A stretch of 64,000 bases of DNA from Cheiracanthium punctorium (lineage: Eukaryota; Arthropoda; Arachnida; Araneae; Cheiracanthiidae), in NCBI GenBank assembly GCA_038373885.1, contig JAWZYV010019969.1:248001-312000 (forward strand). The letters run 5' to 3'. This document shows, piece after piece, positions 10,211 through 20,659 of this stretch; position 1 is the first letter of the stretch, and every line of letters starts with the position of its first letter. Position numbers and translations under genes: made by a program. Under the pieces are notes generated by a model. It made no database searches and was not told the DNA's origin. It was given only the letters and a program-made list of their open reading frames with translations.

Positions 10211-12589
10211 TGTTGCATGCCTGCATTATTTAGTCAACTCATTACCTAGGCGAAACTGAATGAGTATTCTAAAGTCAGTAATAAGGACACACACAAGAGT
10301 ATATTTAACAATACTGTGGAACAAAAAAACAGTTCTCAGAAAAAAAATTCAGGGAGCATGCAAAAGGGGGGGGGGAATAAAAGAAAGCCAGAAAGAGAGG
10401 TTGTATCCTTATCTTTTTGTTGACTAAAAGCGAAACTCGGACAAACGGAGGAGGGGGTATCCAGATCCTTGCACCACCTACCTATGGCCTCTAGAAAATG
10501 GATTCCTTAACAATAATGTTACATTTTTGACTTTATTTGTAGAATGAATCCAGAAATAAACAAAATATAGAAAGAAAAATAAGTGCCGAAACAAAAAAAC
10601 AGACTCAGGGTCTGATCAAGGACAGATTAAAGGGAGGGGGTCAGAGGAGGCGACCGCCCCTCCCGAGAAAAATGAAATTAATGTAAACAATCCCAACTTA
10701 CTTCCATAAAACTTATATATATTTATGCGACTCCTCCACCCACAAAATTGTATTAATCCGTCAGTGGGACGGATTATTCAATAGGCTGTATTCTATCTGT
10801 CCCGATCATTTCAGGGACTTTTCAGTAACAAGTCGAATGAATTTTTTAATGAAGTTGTAATCAAACTTTTCAAAATGACTCAATAGAACAGAAATATTTG
10901 TGGCTATTTCTGAAGATATTCTCTGGAACGCGAATTGACCTTCTGCATTTCCCCGAGAGCTGAGATCCATAGGATTAAGATTGTAGGAAAAACGCTCCCC
11001 ATAATCAATAATAATCACCCACGAAACAATAATTTTTATTTAAATATTGGACATAAAGTTATTTTGTTTTGCAGTAAATATGAGGATGGTATTTTAAACG
11101 GATGTTGGGCAGCCCCAAAGCTCTTTTGTTTTAGAGTAAAGGCGGGTGGCTTTAGCGAAATTCGAAGGTGTACTAGGGTGTAAACCATCTTCGAAGGCTT
11201 TTGGTAGTTGGCTTGCTTTGTTTTTACTTAATTATTTATTTAACAATTTACAGTATTTAAACAAAGGCGAATTATTTTTTGAAACAATAATAATACATAG
11301 AATGTAAGTCATTTTTTTTATAGTTGGGGAATCCATTATATTACGATAAATTATCTTATTAGTCTCAAAAATTAACCACGTTAAATGTAAAAGAATTGAT
11401 TTTGGGCCGGTCGAAACCACAGGTCAAGAGCGCGAATGCCAGTACGTTCGTTCAAATAAAATAATTAGAACCGAGAGGATCTTCGCACAAAGACAAAACG
11501 GTCGGGATATTCGAGAAACCATAACCCCAGGTAAACTGAAAACAAAAAGAATTTTCGGATACTCTTGATCCACAAAGATACTCACAAATTACTTTTCACA
11601 TTTAAGATTATTATGTCTTGCAAAAACATTTGAACGTAATACGATAATGAATGTTTTATCCGAATTTTTTATTATTTATTATATAGATTATTCTACTTAG
11701 AAAAGATACAATCCTCTTATAAAGATTTTTTTGAACAAAATATTTTATATCATTTTAACGAGGATAAGTTGAAAAGTAATGTACATATGCTTGTAGAACT
11801 CTAACGAAATGAATTTTAGAAGTGTTCCAAGCGGTATGTGGAAGTAACAGTCCCCCTGTACAAGCATGTACAGTTTAAAAGCCTTTCGTGCATGCAGTAT
11901 ATTTTGAATGGCGGAGGTATTATTGTGCTAGATCTATCTATCCCCAGTTCGATATCTTATGAATTAACCCATTAAATAAATTAAGAGAAGTTAAAAATAT
12001 GTAACCTATTATTAGTAAAGACTGTCCAGATAATGAAATAATTTTACAAGTATGTATTTTTATAGGGGAAAATTAGTACTTAAAGGCACAGTTTAAAATA
12101 CATACTGATTTCGAAGGTTCTAAAAATTTTACAAAAACAATTATTATTTTATGTGTGTAAACTTGTCAAGTTATATGTTTGCATATGGGAAAGGTGGGAA
12201 GTGTTAGAAATTTCAAATATATATCCATGAACATTAACATTCATTAAAAAAACCTGAGTTGTACGAATAAATAACTTTAAACATCGCCAGTCTCACTATC
12301 CATTCAGCCCCCCCCCCCCCACACACACACACACTTTATTTTGACGGATATTTTTTCCGCACACCAATGTACTTGGAGAAATTGATTTGTCTAGTATTAA
12401 CTCAGATTTGTTCATTTTGAATCAAGAAAATTCGAAAAAGGTTTGTGTTTTATTTTATTATCGCACAAAACCTATAGATTAGCTCACCGAAGATGGAGGG
12501 AGGGCTGGGATAAACCTCTCGCGAATATAACACTGGAAGGCGCGTGTGACCTTTTAGTTTTGTTTACGGTGTGTGTGATTACGGCAACG
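10211..12589. other. Intergenic, no gene seen
   Basis: AT-rich sequence with G-rich patches (about 10360-10375, 10628-10650) and a C run followed by (CA)n at about 12309-12334. No conserved protein block or bounded repeat was recognised. Confidence 0.5.
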
Positions 12590-12800
12590 CTACACTAGGG
12601 CGATTTGCCAAGGGAGGGGTGCCTTGGTTGGAGGACTTTCTAAGGGGTTCTAACGCGTATTCACGTTACATCTGGTGAAAACCTACCAAAACTGCAGACC
12701 GTTAGATAGACGACCGCGCGATGGGACCCGAACCTGAGACCTTCACACTTCGGCCATCTACCATTTTCAGTGGCATAACCACTGTGCCATGGTGAGGCTA
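12590..12800 (-). repeat. tRNA-derived SINE
   Basis: On the minus strand the head carries an exact A box, TGGCACAGTGG (12779-12789), and a near-consensus B box, GGTTCGGGTCC (12724-12734). They are spaced as in tRNA genes and followed by a tail with CTTAGAAAGTCCTCCAACC. These are internal RNA polymerase III promoter elements. A related tail lies on the minus strand at 41795-41945. This is not a functional tRNA gene. Confidence 0.75.
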
Positions 12801-12967
12801 GTTTTGTTTACATCTAATTAGCATTAGTAATACCATTAATTAGCACTAAACATAAATTGTAATATATTTAGCACTGTTTATTTCCTCATTTAATTTAGCT
12901 CTACTACTTTAATGTGAGGGTGAACTCCTCCCCCTAAATAAATAAATAAATATATATATATATATAT

Positions 12968-13111
12968 AAAATTATGTTACCAGCATTTCATAGCAACGAA
13001 AACTACGTTCAGGTGCTAAAGGAAAGACTACCAAAAAGCCAGTGCCGGATTAAGACAGCGCGGGGCCCGTAGCAAATGTTACCAAGGGGCCCCTTGCTCA
13101 GTAGCGCAACC
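12968..13111 (+). repeat. Left arm of a perfect 144-bp inverted repeat
   Basis: Matches the reverse complement of 16407-16550 at every base I compared. Includes CAGTGCCGGATTAAG, CCCGTAGCAAATGTTACC and CTTGCTCAGTAGCGCAACC, then runs into (AT)n. Confidence 0.9.
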
Positions 13112-13132
13112 ATATATATATATATATATATA

Positions 13133-13263
13133 TTAGGGTGATTCATAAAATTCAAGTTTTTATTTTTTTGACTCTCAACCCATAATATCATTCTATCTAC
13201 TAAAATATGAATTGGTTATTAATTTCAGAATTTTTTATTGATATTTAGGGGTCGCTACCAACT
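13133..13263 (+). repeat. Left terminal inverted repeat of the 2.9-kb transposon
   Basis: About 130 bp, imperfect against 15913-16050. The outer 18 bp match exactly, as do the inner ACTCTCAACCC and GGGTCGCTACC blocks. Confidence 0.8.
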
Positions 13264-13508
13264 CTCAAAGTTTAAAAATTAACTGCAATAACACCCTTTT
13301 GGGTCTACGCGTTTCCTTCTCTTCTCTACTTCCGGCCACCCCTATATCAAGCAAGTACCAATAAATTGAGCACCTCCCACTGCAGGAGGGGGGGGGAGAG
13401 AAAAAAGAAAAAAAAAACATTTTATGCGTATGACATTCCCCAGCTTTAGTTAGCTGGACTGATATTTACGACATAAACAATCCTGCTTCTTACCCAGAAA
13501 TAAAATCA

Positions 13509-15774
13509 TTGAAATCCAAAGTGGTTGTGTTCACTCGTGGTGAAATATGGTTAATCGGACACACTTGCTCAGAATTAGTGCAAACAAGATTACCCTCAGT
13601 GCAAGAAGTAATGAGTTTATTTTTTCACTATAAAAATGTAATGAAAAAAGTAAATAGAGAATCAGCGTCATTAACTGCTGGTGGTGTGATGGCTATATGG
13701 GAAAAAGCAAGTATTCCCACCAAGGAAAAGCAACATGTTATCACAAAAATACTCAAATATTTCAAGGAATGGCAGAATTTAAAAAAAAAAAAAAAAAGAA
13801 AGAAAGAAAATAAGGCAAAGTGTTCAGCAACAATCAAAGAAAAAGAAAACAAGTGGCAATCAAATTTAAATGTTCTGTTTGATATAGCTCACTCTAATGC
13901 TCTAAATATAATGAATATTGACGAAGATAAGCAATTTCTTTTGAACCAAAGAAAAATGAACCGTCTTGGACGAATCGGTAAGATTAATAAACAGTATGCT
14001 AGAAAACTTGATAAACAATTAGAAAAAGAAGTTAAGTTGGAAAAAATGAAAGAAAAAAAAAAGAAGCAATAAATAGGCTAACTGAGAAATACGATTTATT
14101 GTCATCTTCAGCTACTTCTTCTACAGAGGACAGGAGTGATAGTGACATGAGTCAAAGTCGTCCTAATTCTCCGAAGCCAGGACCTTCTTCAAGCAAAGAT
14201 TTTTCGATACCAAGGAAACGAGGCCGAAAAACAATCCTAGATTCTAATGTAGCAACTAGTCTCGATGTCGCTAAATTGAGCGACCGGAAAGCAACTGTTG
14301 TTTTGACATCTACACTCAAAAGTCTAGGCTGTAATGTATCAGAATACAACGTAAGCTATTCCAAAGTTGCCAAAGAATGAATAATAGACTGCAGCTTGCT
14401 GAATCAATAAAATCTGATTTCCAACCCCAAATTACACTAACTGTGCACTGGGATGGAAAAATGCTCGAGGACATAGCAGGGCATGGAGTAGTAGATCGTC
14501 TACCAATCTTGGTATCTGGAAAAGGAGTGGACCAGCTCTTGGCCGTTGCTAAGCTTCCAGATGGCAAAGGAGAAACCATGGCGTCTGCTATTTTCGAGAC
14601 AATTTCATCGTGGAACTTACGTGATAAAATAAGATGTATGTGCTTCGACACAACGGCATCTAATACTGGGCGAATAAATGGAGCCTGTATTCTTTTGGAA
14701 CAAAAAATGCAAAAAGAATTGATTTGGCTCCCTTGTCGGCATCACATCTTAGAAATCGTACTGGAAGCTGTCGTAGTATCAGCTATTGGACCATCCAGCG
14801 GTCCTGAAATTATAATTTTCAAAAAATTTAAGAGCCGTTGGACAAAAATAAATCAGGAAGACTTCAAAACTGCAATTTTTCAACCATCTACTTGGAATTG
14901 CGTTCAAACTGCTGAGACCGATATAATTACTTTTGCTCAGAATCAACTACAACAATTTCAGCCTCGTGACGATTACAGGGAACTCCTTCATTTAATCATT
15001 ATCTTTTTAGGAGGGATTCCTGAAAGCGGTATCTCATTCAAAGCCCCCTCTGGAATGCATCGTGCACGTTGGATGGCGAAAGCTGTATATGCATTGAAAA
15101 TGTTTCTATTTAAGCACCAGCTTAAGATCACAATTAAAGAAGCTAAGGCCATTACGGATATCTGCATATTTGTTGTACTTGTCTATGCAAAATACTGGTT
15201 TACAGCGCCAGTGGCTTATATGGCACCTGAAAATGACCTGAAGATTTTGAAGGACATAGTTGAGTTCGAAAAACATGATACAGTTTTAGCCAAAGTCGCC
15301 GGGAAAAAGATGTTGGGTCATCTTTGGTATCTTTCTGAAGAACTGGTTGCTCTAGCTTTTTTTGATAAGCGAATTTCTAATGAAACAAAACGCAGAATGA
15401 TTTTAGCACTGAATAACGAAAGTTCGGAAAACAGTCCTAAAAAGGCATCTTTGAGGTATGATGCAATCAAAAATCAAAATATCGAAGATTTCGTTACAAC
15501 AAATACAATGAAATTTTTCAACACGACTGGTATTTCATGCGAGTTCATACAAAAAGATCCTGAGCTGTGGGAAGAAGAAGAAAGCTACAGGTCAGCTAAA
15601 GAAATTGTACAAAACATGAGAGTCGTTAATGATATAGCTGAACGAGGTGTTGCTTTGATGGAAGAATACAACAAATTACATACAAACGATGAGGAGCAGA
15701 AGCAGTACTTGATGTTGTTAGTTAAGAATTATAGACAGAAAAACCCCAACGTCAATAAGTCAAATTTTATATAA
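13509..15774 (+). pseudogene. Transposase of the 2.9-kb element, two frameshifts
   Basis: Three consecutive open segments (13509-14072, 14099-14380, 14377-15774) in different frames read as one protein of about 740 residues. The N-terminal part is basic and lysine-rich and contains LFDIAHSNALN. The middle is serine-rich. The C-terminal 465 residues hold VHWDGK, DRLPILVSG, CFDTTASNTGRINGA, CRHHILEIVLEA and, near the end, ERGVALMEEYN. The Asp of FDTTASNTG, the CRHH block and a late Glu would fit an RNase H-fold DDE/hAT-like catalytic core, by analogy only. The first break follows an A-rich run (14041-14066), suggesting slippage. The second is a 4-bp ATGA overlap at 14377. The 13509 boundary is an open-frame edge (TTG), not a supported start codon. 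The third segment has no internal stop, so decay is recent. Confidence 0.75.
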
Positions 15775-15912
15775 CACTTTTTCTTTCTTTCTACTTCGAG
15801 GTTTCAACACTGTTATTTAGTATTTTCATTCATAAAACTGTATTCTGATTGTAATAAAATTATTTATTTAAAAATTTATCGTTTTTGCTTCATTTCTCTT
15901 ATTTCAAAATTC

Positions 15913-16050
15913 GGTAGCGACCCTTAAATATCAATTAAATTTTTAAAAAAAAATACTGGTGTGTTTTCTAGTGGAATAGATCATTTTTAGGGGTTGAGAG
16001 TTAAAAAAAAGGGAAAAAAATTTTTTTGGGTCTTTTATGAATCACCCTAA
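15913..16050 (-). repeat. Right terminal inverted repeat of the 2.9-kb transposon
   Basis: Imperfect inverted match to 13133-13263, with the same outer 18 bp and inner GGTAGCGACCC block. Confidence 0.8.
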
Positions 16051-16061
16051 TATATATATAT

Positions 16062-16333
16062 CACGCTTAAACCCAAAGAGCGAAAAAAACGATACATTGC
16101 GGAGCGACCCGTCTCCATGGTAACTTACCGTTTTTTCCGCGAAAGTGCTCTTCAAGTAGTCTTTTTTCTGAGAACGCCTTTTCTCCCTCCCTGTTTTTTC
16201 CGAGAAATTCTCCCCTGGCTTATTGTTATATTCCGCTCCGCTCTTGTGATCGAAAAACGCTCCTAAAGGAGAAGCTCACTTGGCTCACTTTCGACTCCGA
16301 CTGATCGAATTTCGCTCCTTTGGTTTAAGCGAG
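16062..16333. mobile_element. 272-bp MITE with CTTAAACC inverted ends
   Basis: Left end CACGCTTAAACCCAAAGAGC (16062), right end GGAGCGAAA-type ending GGTTTAAGCGAG at 16333. The reverse complement of the right end, CTCGCTTAAACCAAAGGAGC, aligns with the left over about 24 bp with few changes. Both flanks are TATATATA. It is GC-richer than its surroundings and has no open frame of note. It lies 12 bp from the 2.9-kb transposon inside the same TA tract. Superfamily unknown. Confidence 0.75.
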
Positions 16334-16370
16334 TATATATATATGGTTGCGCTATATTAATATATATATT

Positions 16371-16426
16371 CCTTGCTCAGTAGCGCAACCATATATATAT
16401 ATATATGGTTGCGCTACTGAGCAAGG
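16371..16426. repeat. Perfect 56-bp palindrome with AT core
   Basis: CCTTGCTCAGTAGCGCAACC, then (AT)8, then the exact reverse complement of the first 20 bases. It forms the inner end of the right inverted-repeat arm and could extrude as a cruciform. Confidence 0.9.
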
Positions 16427-16550
16427 GGCCCCTTGGTAACATTTGCTACGGGCCCCGCGCTGTCTTAATCCGGCACTGGCTTTTTGGTAGTCTTTCCTTT
16501 AGCACCTGAACGTAGTTTTCGTTGCTATGAAATGCTGGTAACATAATTTT
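16407..16550 (-). repeat. Right arm of the perfect 144-bp inverted repeat
   Basis: Reverse complement of 12968-13111 with no mismatch seen, separated from it by 3.3 kb containing two nested elements. Confidence 0.9.
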
Positions 16551-16758
16551 TGGATGTACTTAAGATCATAAATTAGTATTGAAAGTTAATTGCATCGTTG
16601 CGCTAATAAGAATTCAAAGGAAGCATTAGTCAAGGGAACAAGACTGCAAGTTCGTATATATTGTAATGCTTTTCATTGAGAAGTTTGAATTGGAATCGGA
16701 GGCAATTAAAAAATTTTAATTCCATTTATAAAATATTCTGGTACTATTTTACCATATC

Positions 16759-17003
16759 CTTTCAAAAAACTCAAATATACTTGCATATGCGATGACAGTA
16801 AATAAATCTGAAGGACAATCATTCGCAAAAAGTGCAAATTTATTGAGGCAACAAGTTTTTATGCATGGTCAGTGGTACGCCTCAGCAAGTAAAACTCAAT
16901 CATTCGGCCATTTAAAATTTTATAACTCCGAAAATAATGGGCCGTTAGCTGCGGACGGCTCCAGGCTGAATTTTCGGAGGGGGCCACGAAAGGTTTTAAA
17001 TTA
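16759..17003 (+). pseudogene. Helitron helicase (PIF1-like) C-terminal fragment
   Basis: The frame reads AYAMTVNKSEGQSF, then HGQWYASASKTQSFGHLK. This corresponds to the final helicase motifs of Helitron Rep/helicase proteins, usually AMTINKSQGQTF and SHGQLYVALSR. The SR of the last motif is degraded. An upstream FKKLKYT-like stretch in another frame matches the FPVRLAF region, implying a frameshift near 16780. The Rep domain and the remaining helicase motifs are absent. It shows that autonomous Helitrons once existed in the lineage, which could have mobilised the non-autonomous copies in this window. Confidence 0.7.
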
Positions 17004-17109
17004 GCCTAAATTGTTCAAAACGCAAACTGAATGCGTGAAATCCAAGGTCGGTAGAGAGAGATGGCCACTTTGACCCACTCGCTGGAGCTGCCTTTGCATT
17101 TAGCAAAAT

Positions 17110-17239
17110 ATGATAGAGTTTTTAGAAAAACAGCGTTTTCGCAGAAAAGTGTGGTGTTTGTAAAGTGAAACTGTACAAAACTGGTCACTATAGACAGATG
17201 GTCTCTTAGTCAAGGTGGTCACTTCAGTAGGTTCCACTG
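17110..17239 (-). mobile_element. Pogo/Tigger-like element end, truncated
   Basis: On the minus strand it begins CAGTGGAACCTACTGAAGTG with GACCACC repeats, like the terminus of the MITE at 62153-62910 (CAGTGAAACCTG...GACCACC). A TA follows the end at 17240. No matching opposite end was found. Confidence 0.45.
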
Positions 17240-17240
17240 T

Positions 17241-17324
17241 ATACCCTACTAGCAATTTTGCTCGGGCCGTCATCGGCTGGCTGCGTGGCCGGTGGTAGCC
17301 CGAGCAAAATTGCTAGTAGGGTAT
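17241..17324. other. Strong 84-nt hairpin
   Basis: Perfect 27-bp arms (17241-17267 and 17298-17324, beginning ATACCCTACTAGCAATTTTG) enclose a 30-nt centre. The centre pairs further through ATCGGC/GCCGGT after a 4-nt internal bulge, leaving a terminal loop of about 10 nt. The size and shape resemble a microRNA precursor, but a short foldback element would look the same. It directly abuts the Tigger-like end at 17239. Confidence 0.8.
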
Positions 17325-17499
17325 GGAGTGGGGAGACATACTCTTTGGCGGAAGAACTTTATTCACGCTCAAATTAAAAAATTTATTTCTTTATGATCGA
17401 AATTTGACCACTAGCAAATAACTAGTCTATATAATTTCGTTGATTTTTTCCCATGCCAAAGAAATGTACTGCTGAAGTAACTTTGGAAAGTGATTCATA

Positions 17500-17965
17500 A
17501 GACTCAATGGAATGCTCTTCCAAAAAAAAAAAAACTTTACCTTCAATCTGTAGTGTCTCCCAACATAAATATCCCTTTGACACACCTCACATAATTCTTC
17601 CCATGTAAAACCGAATCTACCACATGTACTTAAAACACTAAGCTTTCAATAAGCTCATTTAATATTCCTCTTCCACGAAAATATTTACCTAGACAACTAG
17701 GCAGAACTTTTGCCGTACAAAATGTTCCCAACAGCAATACAATATTAGTAAACTTATCTGGATCGCTTAGCTGAACTTCATGTGCAATAGCGTATAAAGT
17801 TTAGTCAGAGGTTATTGGCAAGTACTTTTGGTTCAACTGGTCAAGGATACTATTGAAATTTAATAGAGCTGCGTAAACAGTCTCATTACAGATACATTGC
17901 AAACCAAACGAACAGAAAATACCGGAAAATCAGTTTATATGAATTGAAAACTGAGCCACCCGAGC
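17500..17965 (-). pseudogene. Middle portion of the decayed repetitive gene seen at 7920-9325
   Basis: The minus strand reads, with breaks, LYAIAHEVQLSDPDKFTNI, LLGTFCTAKVLPSCLGKYF, RGILNELIESLVF and VVDSVLHGKNYVR. These match in order the 'IQL..P.EF..I...LGGFH...N.L..LGK...GSGL..+L.E..+Y...V..+L.GK.Y.R' block I know from the middle of the same repetitive protein family. Stops occur within it. In the full-length family this block precedes the DVTN and SADTD blocks, so its position at higher coordinates on the minus strand fits one gene split by insertions. Confidence 0.55.
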
Positions 17966-18114
17966 GGCATTCAGACAAAACTGTGAAGTGGTTAATGAGT
18001 GAAAATTACACACCTACATTTCTCATTACATAGTAATTACATGCATTATTTAATTTATTAAGGACAAATCAATATAAAAAGTGCAATTTTATGCAAATCG
18101 GTGAAGTAAAATAG

Positions 18115-18300
18115 CAGTTATTCTGAGATCGAGCAGCCGCCATCTTTGATGACGTCATAGACGAAAAATATACCAGGTGGAGGATGTCTACCCAAGCCCT
18201 AAATACACTCTAAGGCACCTTTTAAACATTCTTGAAAACTAATTCTCAAACTGTCCCACAGAACTGCAGGTACGTCCTGGACTATAGCTCGTAATAGTGA
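18115..18300 (-). repeat. Dispersed repeat, copy 2
   Basis: Inverted relative of 3895-4095, with matching AAGGCACCTTTTAAA, CCTGGACTATAGCTC-like and GGATGTCTACCCAA blocks. It also carries a TGACGTCA word at about 18150. Class unknown. Confidence 0.6.
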
Positions 18301-19160
18301 CAAAGTTTTAATATTTCATTTTAATCACGAATGCATAAGTGATTCTTACTGCCTGAGTGGCTGAATTTTTAAAAAAAGAGGAAGAAAGAAAGACAGAGAG
18401 AAGAAGAAGAAGAGAGAGAAACCGCCGCGAACCTTTTAACATCATTCTGAAAATATAGAAAAGCTTTACGATAAAAATGGTATTTTTAATCATTATTTAA
18501 ATTAATTAGACTTATCTCAGAAACTTTCAATTTAGCCTTTGACTCATTCAACAAAATGAAATAATAAAATAAACAAAATAATTTTGATACATGAACCAAG
18601 AACATTCGAGTTAACATATTCTTAACTCGAACAAATATTTTGTTTATTTTAACAAAATAAATTAATTTTAAATTGGTGAAGTTAACGAAATGTTTGTTGA
18701 CTTTAATCAAAATGTTTGGTTAAATTATTGAAATAATCAAATAATTTTTATAAAATTATATTGTTAATTTAACAAAAAAATTGTTGGCGCTATTTCACCC
18801 GGATATTTTTGTTAATTTAACAAGATTTTTGTTGATTCAGTATAACATTTATATTTAGTGAATCTACGTTTACTATTTACTAAAAATTACTGTTTTATTC
18901 AAATAGATATTAATTAAAATTAATATTTTATTGTGACTCTAACATACATCAAATACTTTTAAAGAGTAGTGTTTATGAAATATTTATACGAAAACGAAAT
19001 TTTAAACAAGATTGTGCGTTGATTAGTGCATAATCTTATCGACCAACAAAAATGTATAAAGTTTTTGGAAGCAATTTGAGTGCGTTCTTGTCATTCAATA
19101 CGCTGCCAGTTTTCAAAATTGACTCTTGACTGAATTACCGAGAGTTCCATGATGTTCTTG
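18301..19160. other. AT-rich intergenic stretch, no gene seen
   Basis: Contains a purine-rich GA tract at about 18371-18420 and many TTAACAAAA words at 18600-18850 in both orientations, perhaps an old tandem or foldback repeat. No conserved protein was recognised. Confidence 0.5.
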
Positions 19161-19162
19161 CC

Positions 19163-19810
19163 CCACCGTGGCCGAGCACATTTGCTCTCTCAACTGGCAG
19201 ACGAAAGGTGACCGGTTCAAACCAACACCTCCTACATATGGAAAGCCTACCAACTGCTACGTCACCAAGCTTTCATATCATTAGTAGGCCTTCAAGAATG
19301 ACGTCATCTCAATTTAAATTCATAAAGGAAAACTATTTAAAATTTCTGGTGAGTTTACTCACGCACAACAGCATTTTAATGATTTGAGATAGAAAGTTTA
19401 ATTTTTCGACAAGGGCAAGTTTTTAATTTTAACTAATTATGTAATATAATAAGGAACTAGATCATAATGAATTGTTTTGTATCACAAAGGTATTTTAATT
19501 TTTATCTTTAACTTAAGATATTTTCTAATATTTGTAGCACTCACCAGAAAATTCAAACAGTTTCTCTTTATGAAAATAAAACTGTGATGACGTCATCACT
19601 TGAAGGTCTAGTGGTGACGTTGAAGTTGAAATTTCACTTGTTCGGCTTTCTGTATGTGGGAGATGTTGTTCTAACCCAGGTCCATTATATGTGTCTGTCG
19701 GCCTACCCGTTTGGAATTTTCCATGGTTTTCTCCGCAACTTCGTGTAAATAAGAGTTAAGAGCCCTTAGAAAATGTTACAAGGCAACCCACTTCTCGGCC
19801 TAGATCGCTC
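19163..19810 (+). repeat. tRNA-like SINE interrupted by a MITE
   Basis: The left part (19163-19223) has a tRNA-like head, CCGTGGCCGAGC, and a B-box-like GGTTCAAACC. The right part (about 19677-19805) resembles the tail of the SINE at 48650: TGTCGGCCTACCCG, TGGTTTTCTCCGCAAC and AGCCCTTAGAAAA. A MITE fills the middle, and the interruption lies at the B box. Confidence 0.55.
19214..19676 (+). mobile_element. CRE-bearing MITE, copy 1
   Basis: Long imperfect inverted ends share CTCCYACATAYRGAAAGCC, ACGTCACC, CCTTCAAG and TGACGTCATC, then AAACTRTTT.AAWTTTCTGG. TGACGTCA, the consensus cAMP-response element, occurs once in each arm (about 19290 and 19600). The interior has GATTTGAGATAGAAA and ACTAATTATGTAATAT words common to all four copies in the window (24480, 33654, 56132). 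Non-coding. Confidence 0.7.
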
Positions 19811-20651
19811 GCGCAGATAATTGGCCCTCATACGACACATTCTATGATGTTCTTGGCAAGCTGAGTTGCTGAGCAATTAACATGGTATTTCAGAAAGTAC
19901 AAAAATTTGTGTTTTAGGGTTACGCAAGGTCCATAGTGGAAATAATATTAAACGGGCATAGTCGCAATTCAAAAGAAAATACCGTAAAATTTTACTTTGT
20001 GGAATTTATATGACGCTATAAAATATCAAGCAGCGTTCGGCATCAAAACATCTAACTATTAAAAAAACTTTTTTTAGTTGTTTTCACGAGTACGATTATT
20101 TTTTTACATTGCCTGTTTTAATGACTAAATTTGACTCCTTTAAGGATCGTTGATGAGAAATGCAATGGTAGTGCTTATGAGACTCATTCTGCAAGTGATC
20201 GTAAAATTTACTGTTTGTTAAACTGTAATAAAACGTGTCATGGTGTTACAATAACAAGGTTCAATTCAATAACATATTTCAAACTACTGTAATATCATTA
20301 AAACTGTAACAACCAATAATTTAAAATGTTTATAAATTAATATACTCTTTCCGAATTCACTAGTGACCAAATATGCTGCCGGCCGTTAAGGTGTAATACT
20401 TCCTGGCTTAAAAGTTCTTTCAGCTGTGATAGGCAAATGTTTATATATGTATAAGGCAAAGGCTTATACTTACACTAGCAGCCTGTTTTTTAGTCTCAGT
20501 GTTAGATAAAATTCAACCGAAGCTACGTGCTGACAAGTCAGAAAAATACTGGTAGTACTAAATTCGATCACGAGGAAATTGCTCAATATTTTTATGTTGA
20601 GTTTAAGAATAGCATCTTTTGTTCGCAGCCTATATAAGCTCGAACTATGCG
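19811..20651. other. Intergenic, nothing recognised
   Basis: No conserved protein, repeat boundary or RNA structure seen. Confidence 0.5.
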
Positions 20652-20659
20652 GTGTACAA

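Larger units (their letters stand above)
13133..16050 (+). mobile_element. 2.9-kb DNA transposon inserted in a TA repeat
   Basis: The left end TTAGGGTGATTCATAAAA (13133) is mirrored by TTTTATGAATCACCCTAA ending at 16050. The two ends share further blocks in inverted order over about 130 bp: ACTCTCAACCC and GATATTTARGGGTCGCTACC. Both flanks are (TA)n, so the target is TA-rich and the duplication length cannot be read. One plus-strand transposase gene fills the inside. The terminal bases recall the IS3EU group, but that is from memory and uncertain. Confidence 0.8.

Noticed and set aside
12720..12800. tRNA gene candidate on the minus strand
   Set aside because: A and B boxes fit, but the segment continues into a SINE tail shared with 41795-41945.
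13009..13191. 60-codon minus-strand ORF across the left IR arm and transposon end
   Set aside because: It runs through an (AT)n tract and a transposon terminus, so it is a chance frame.
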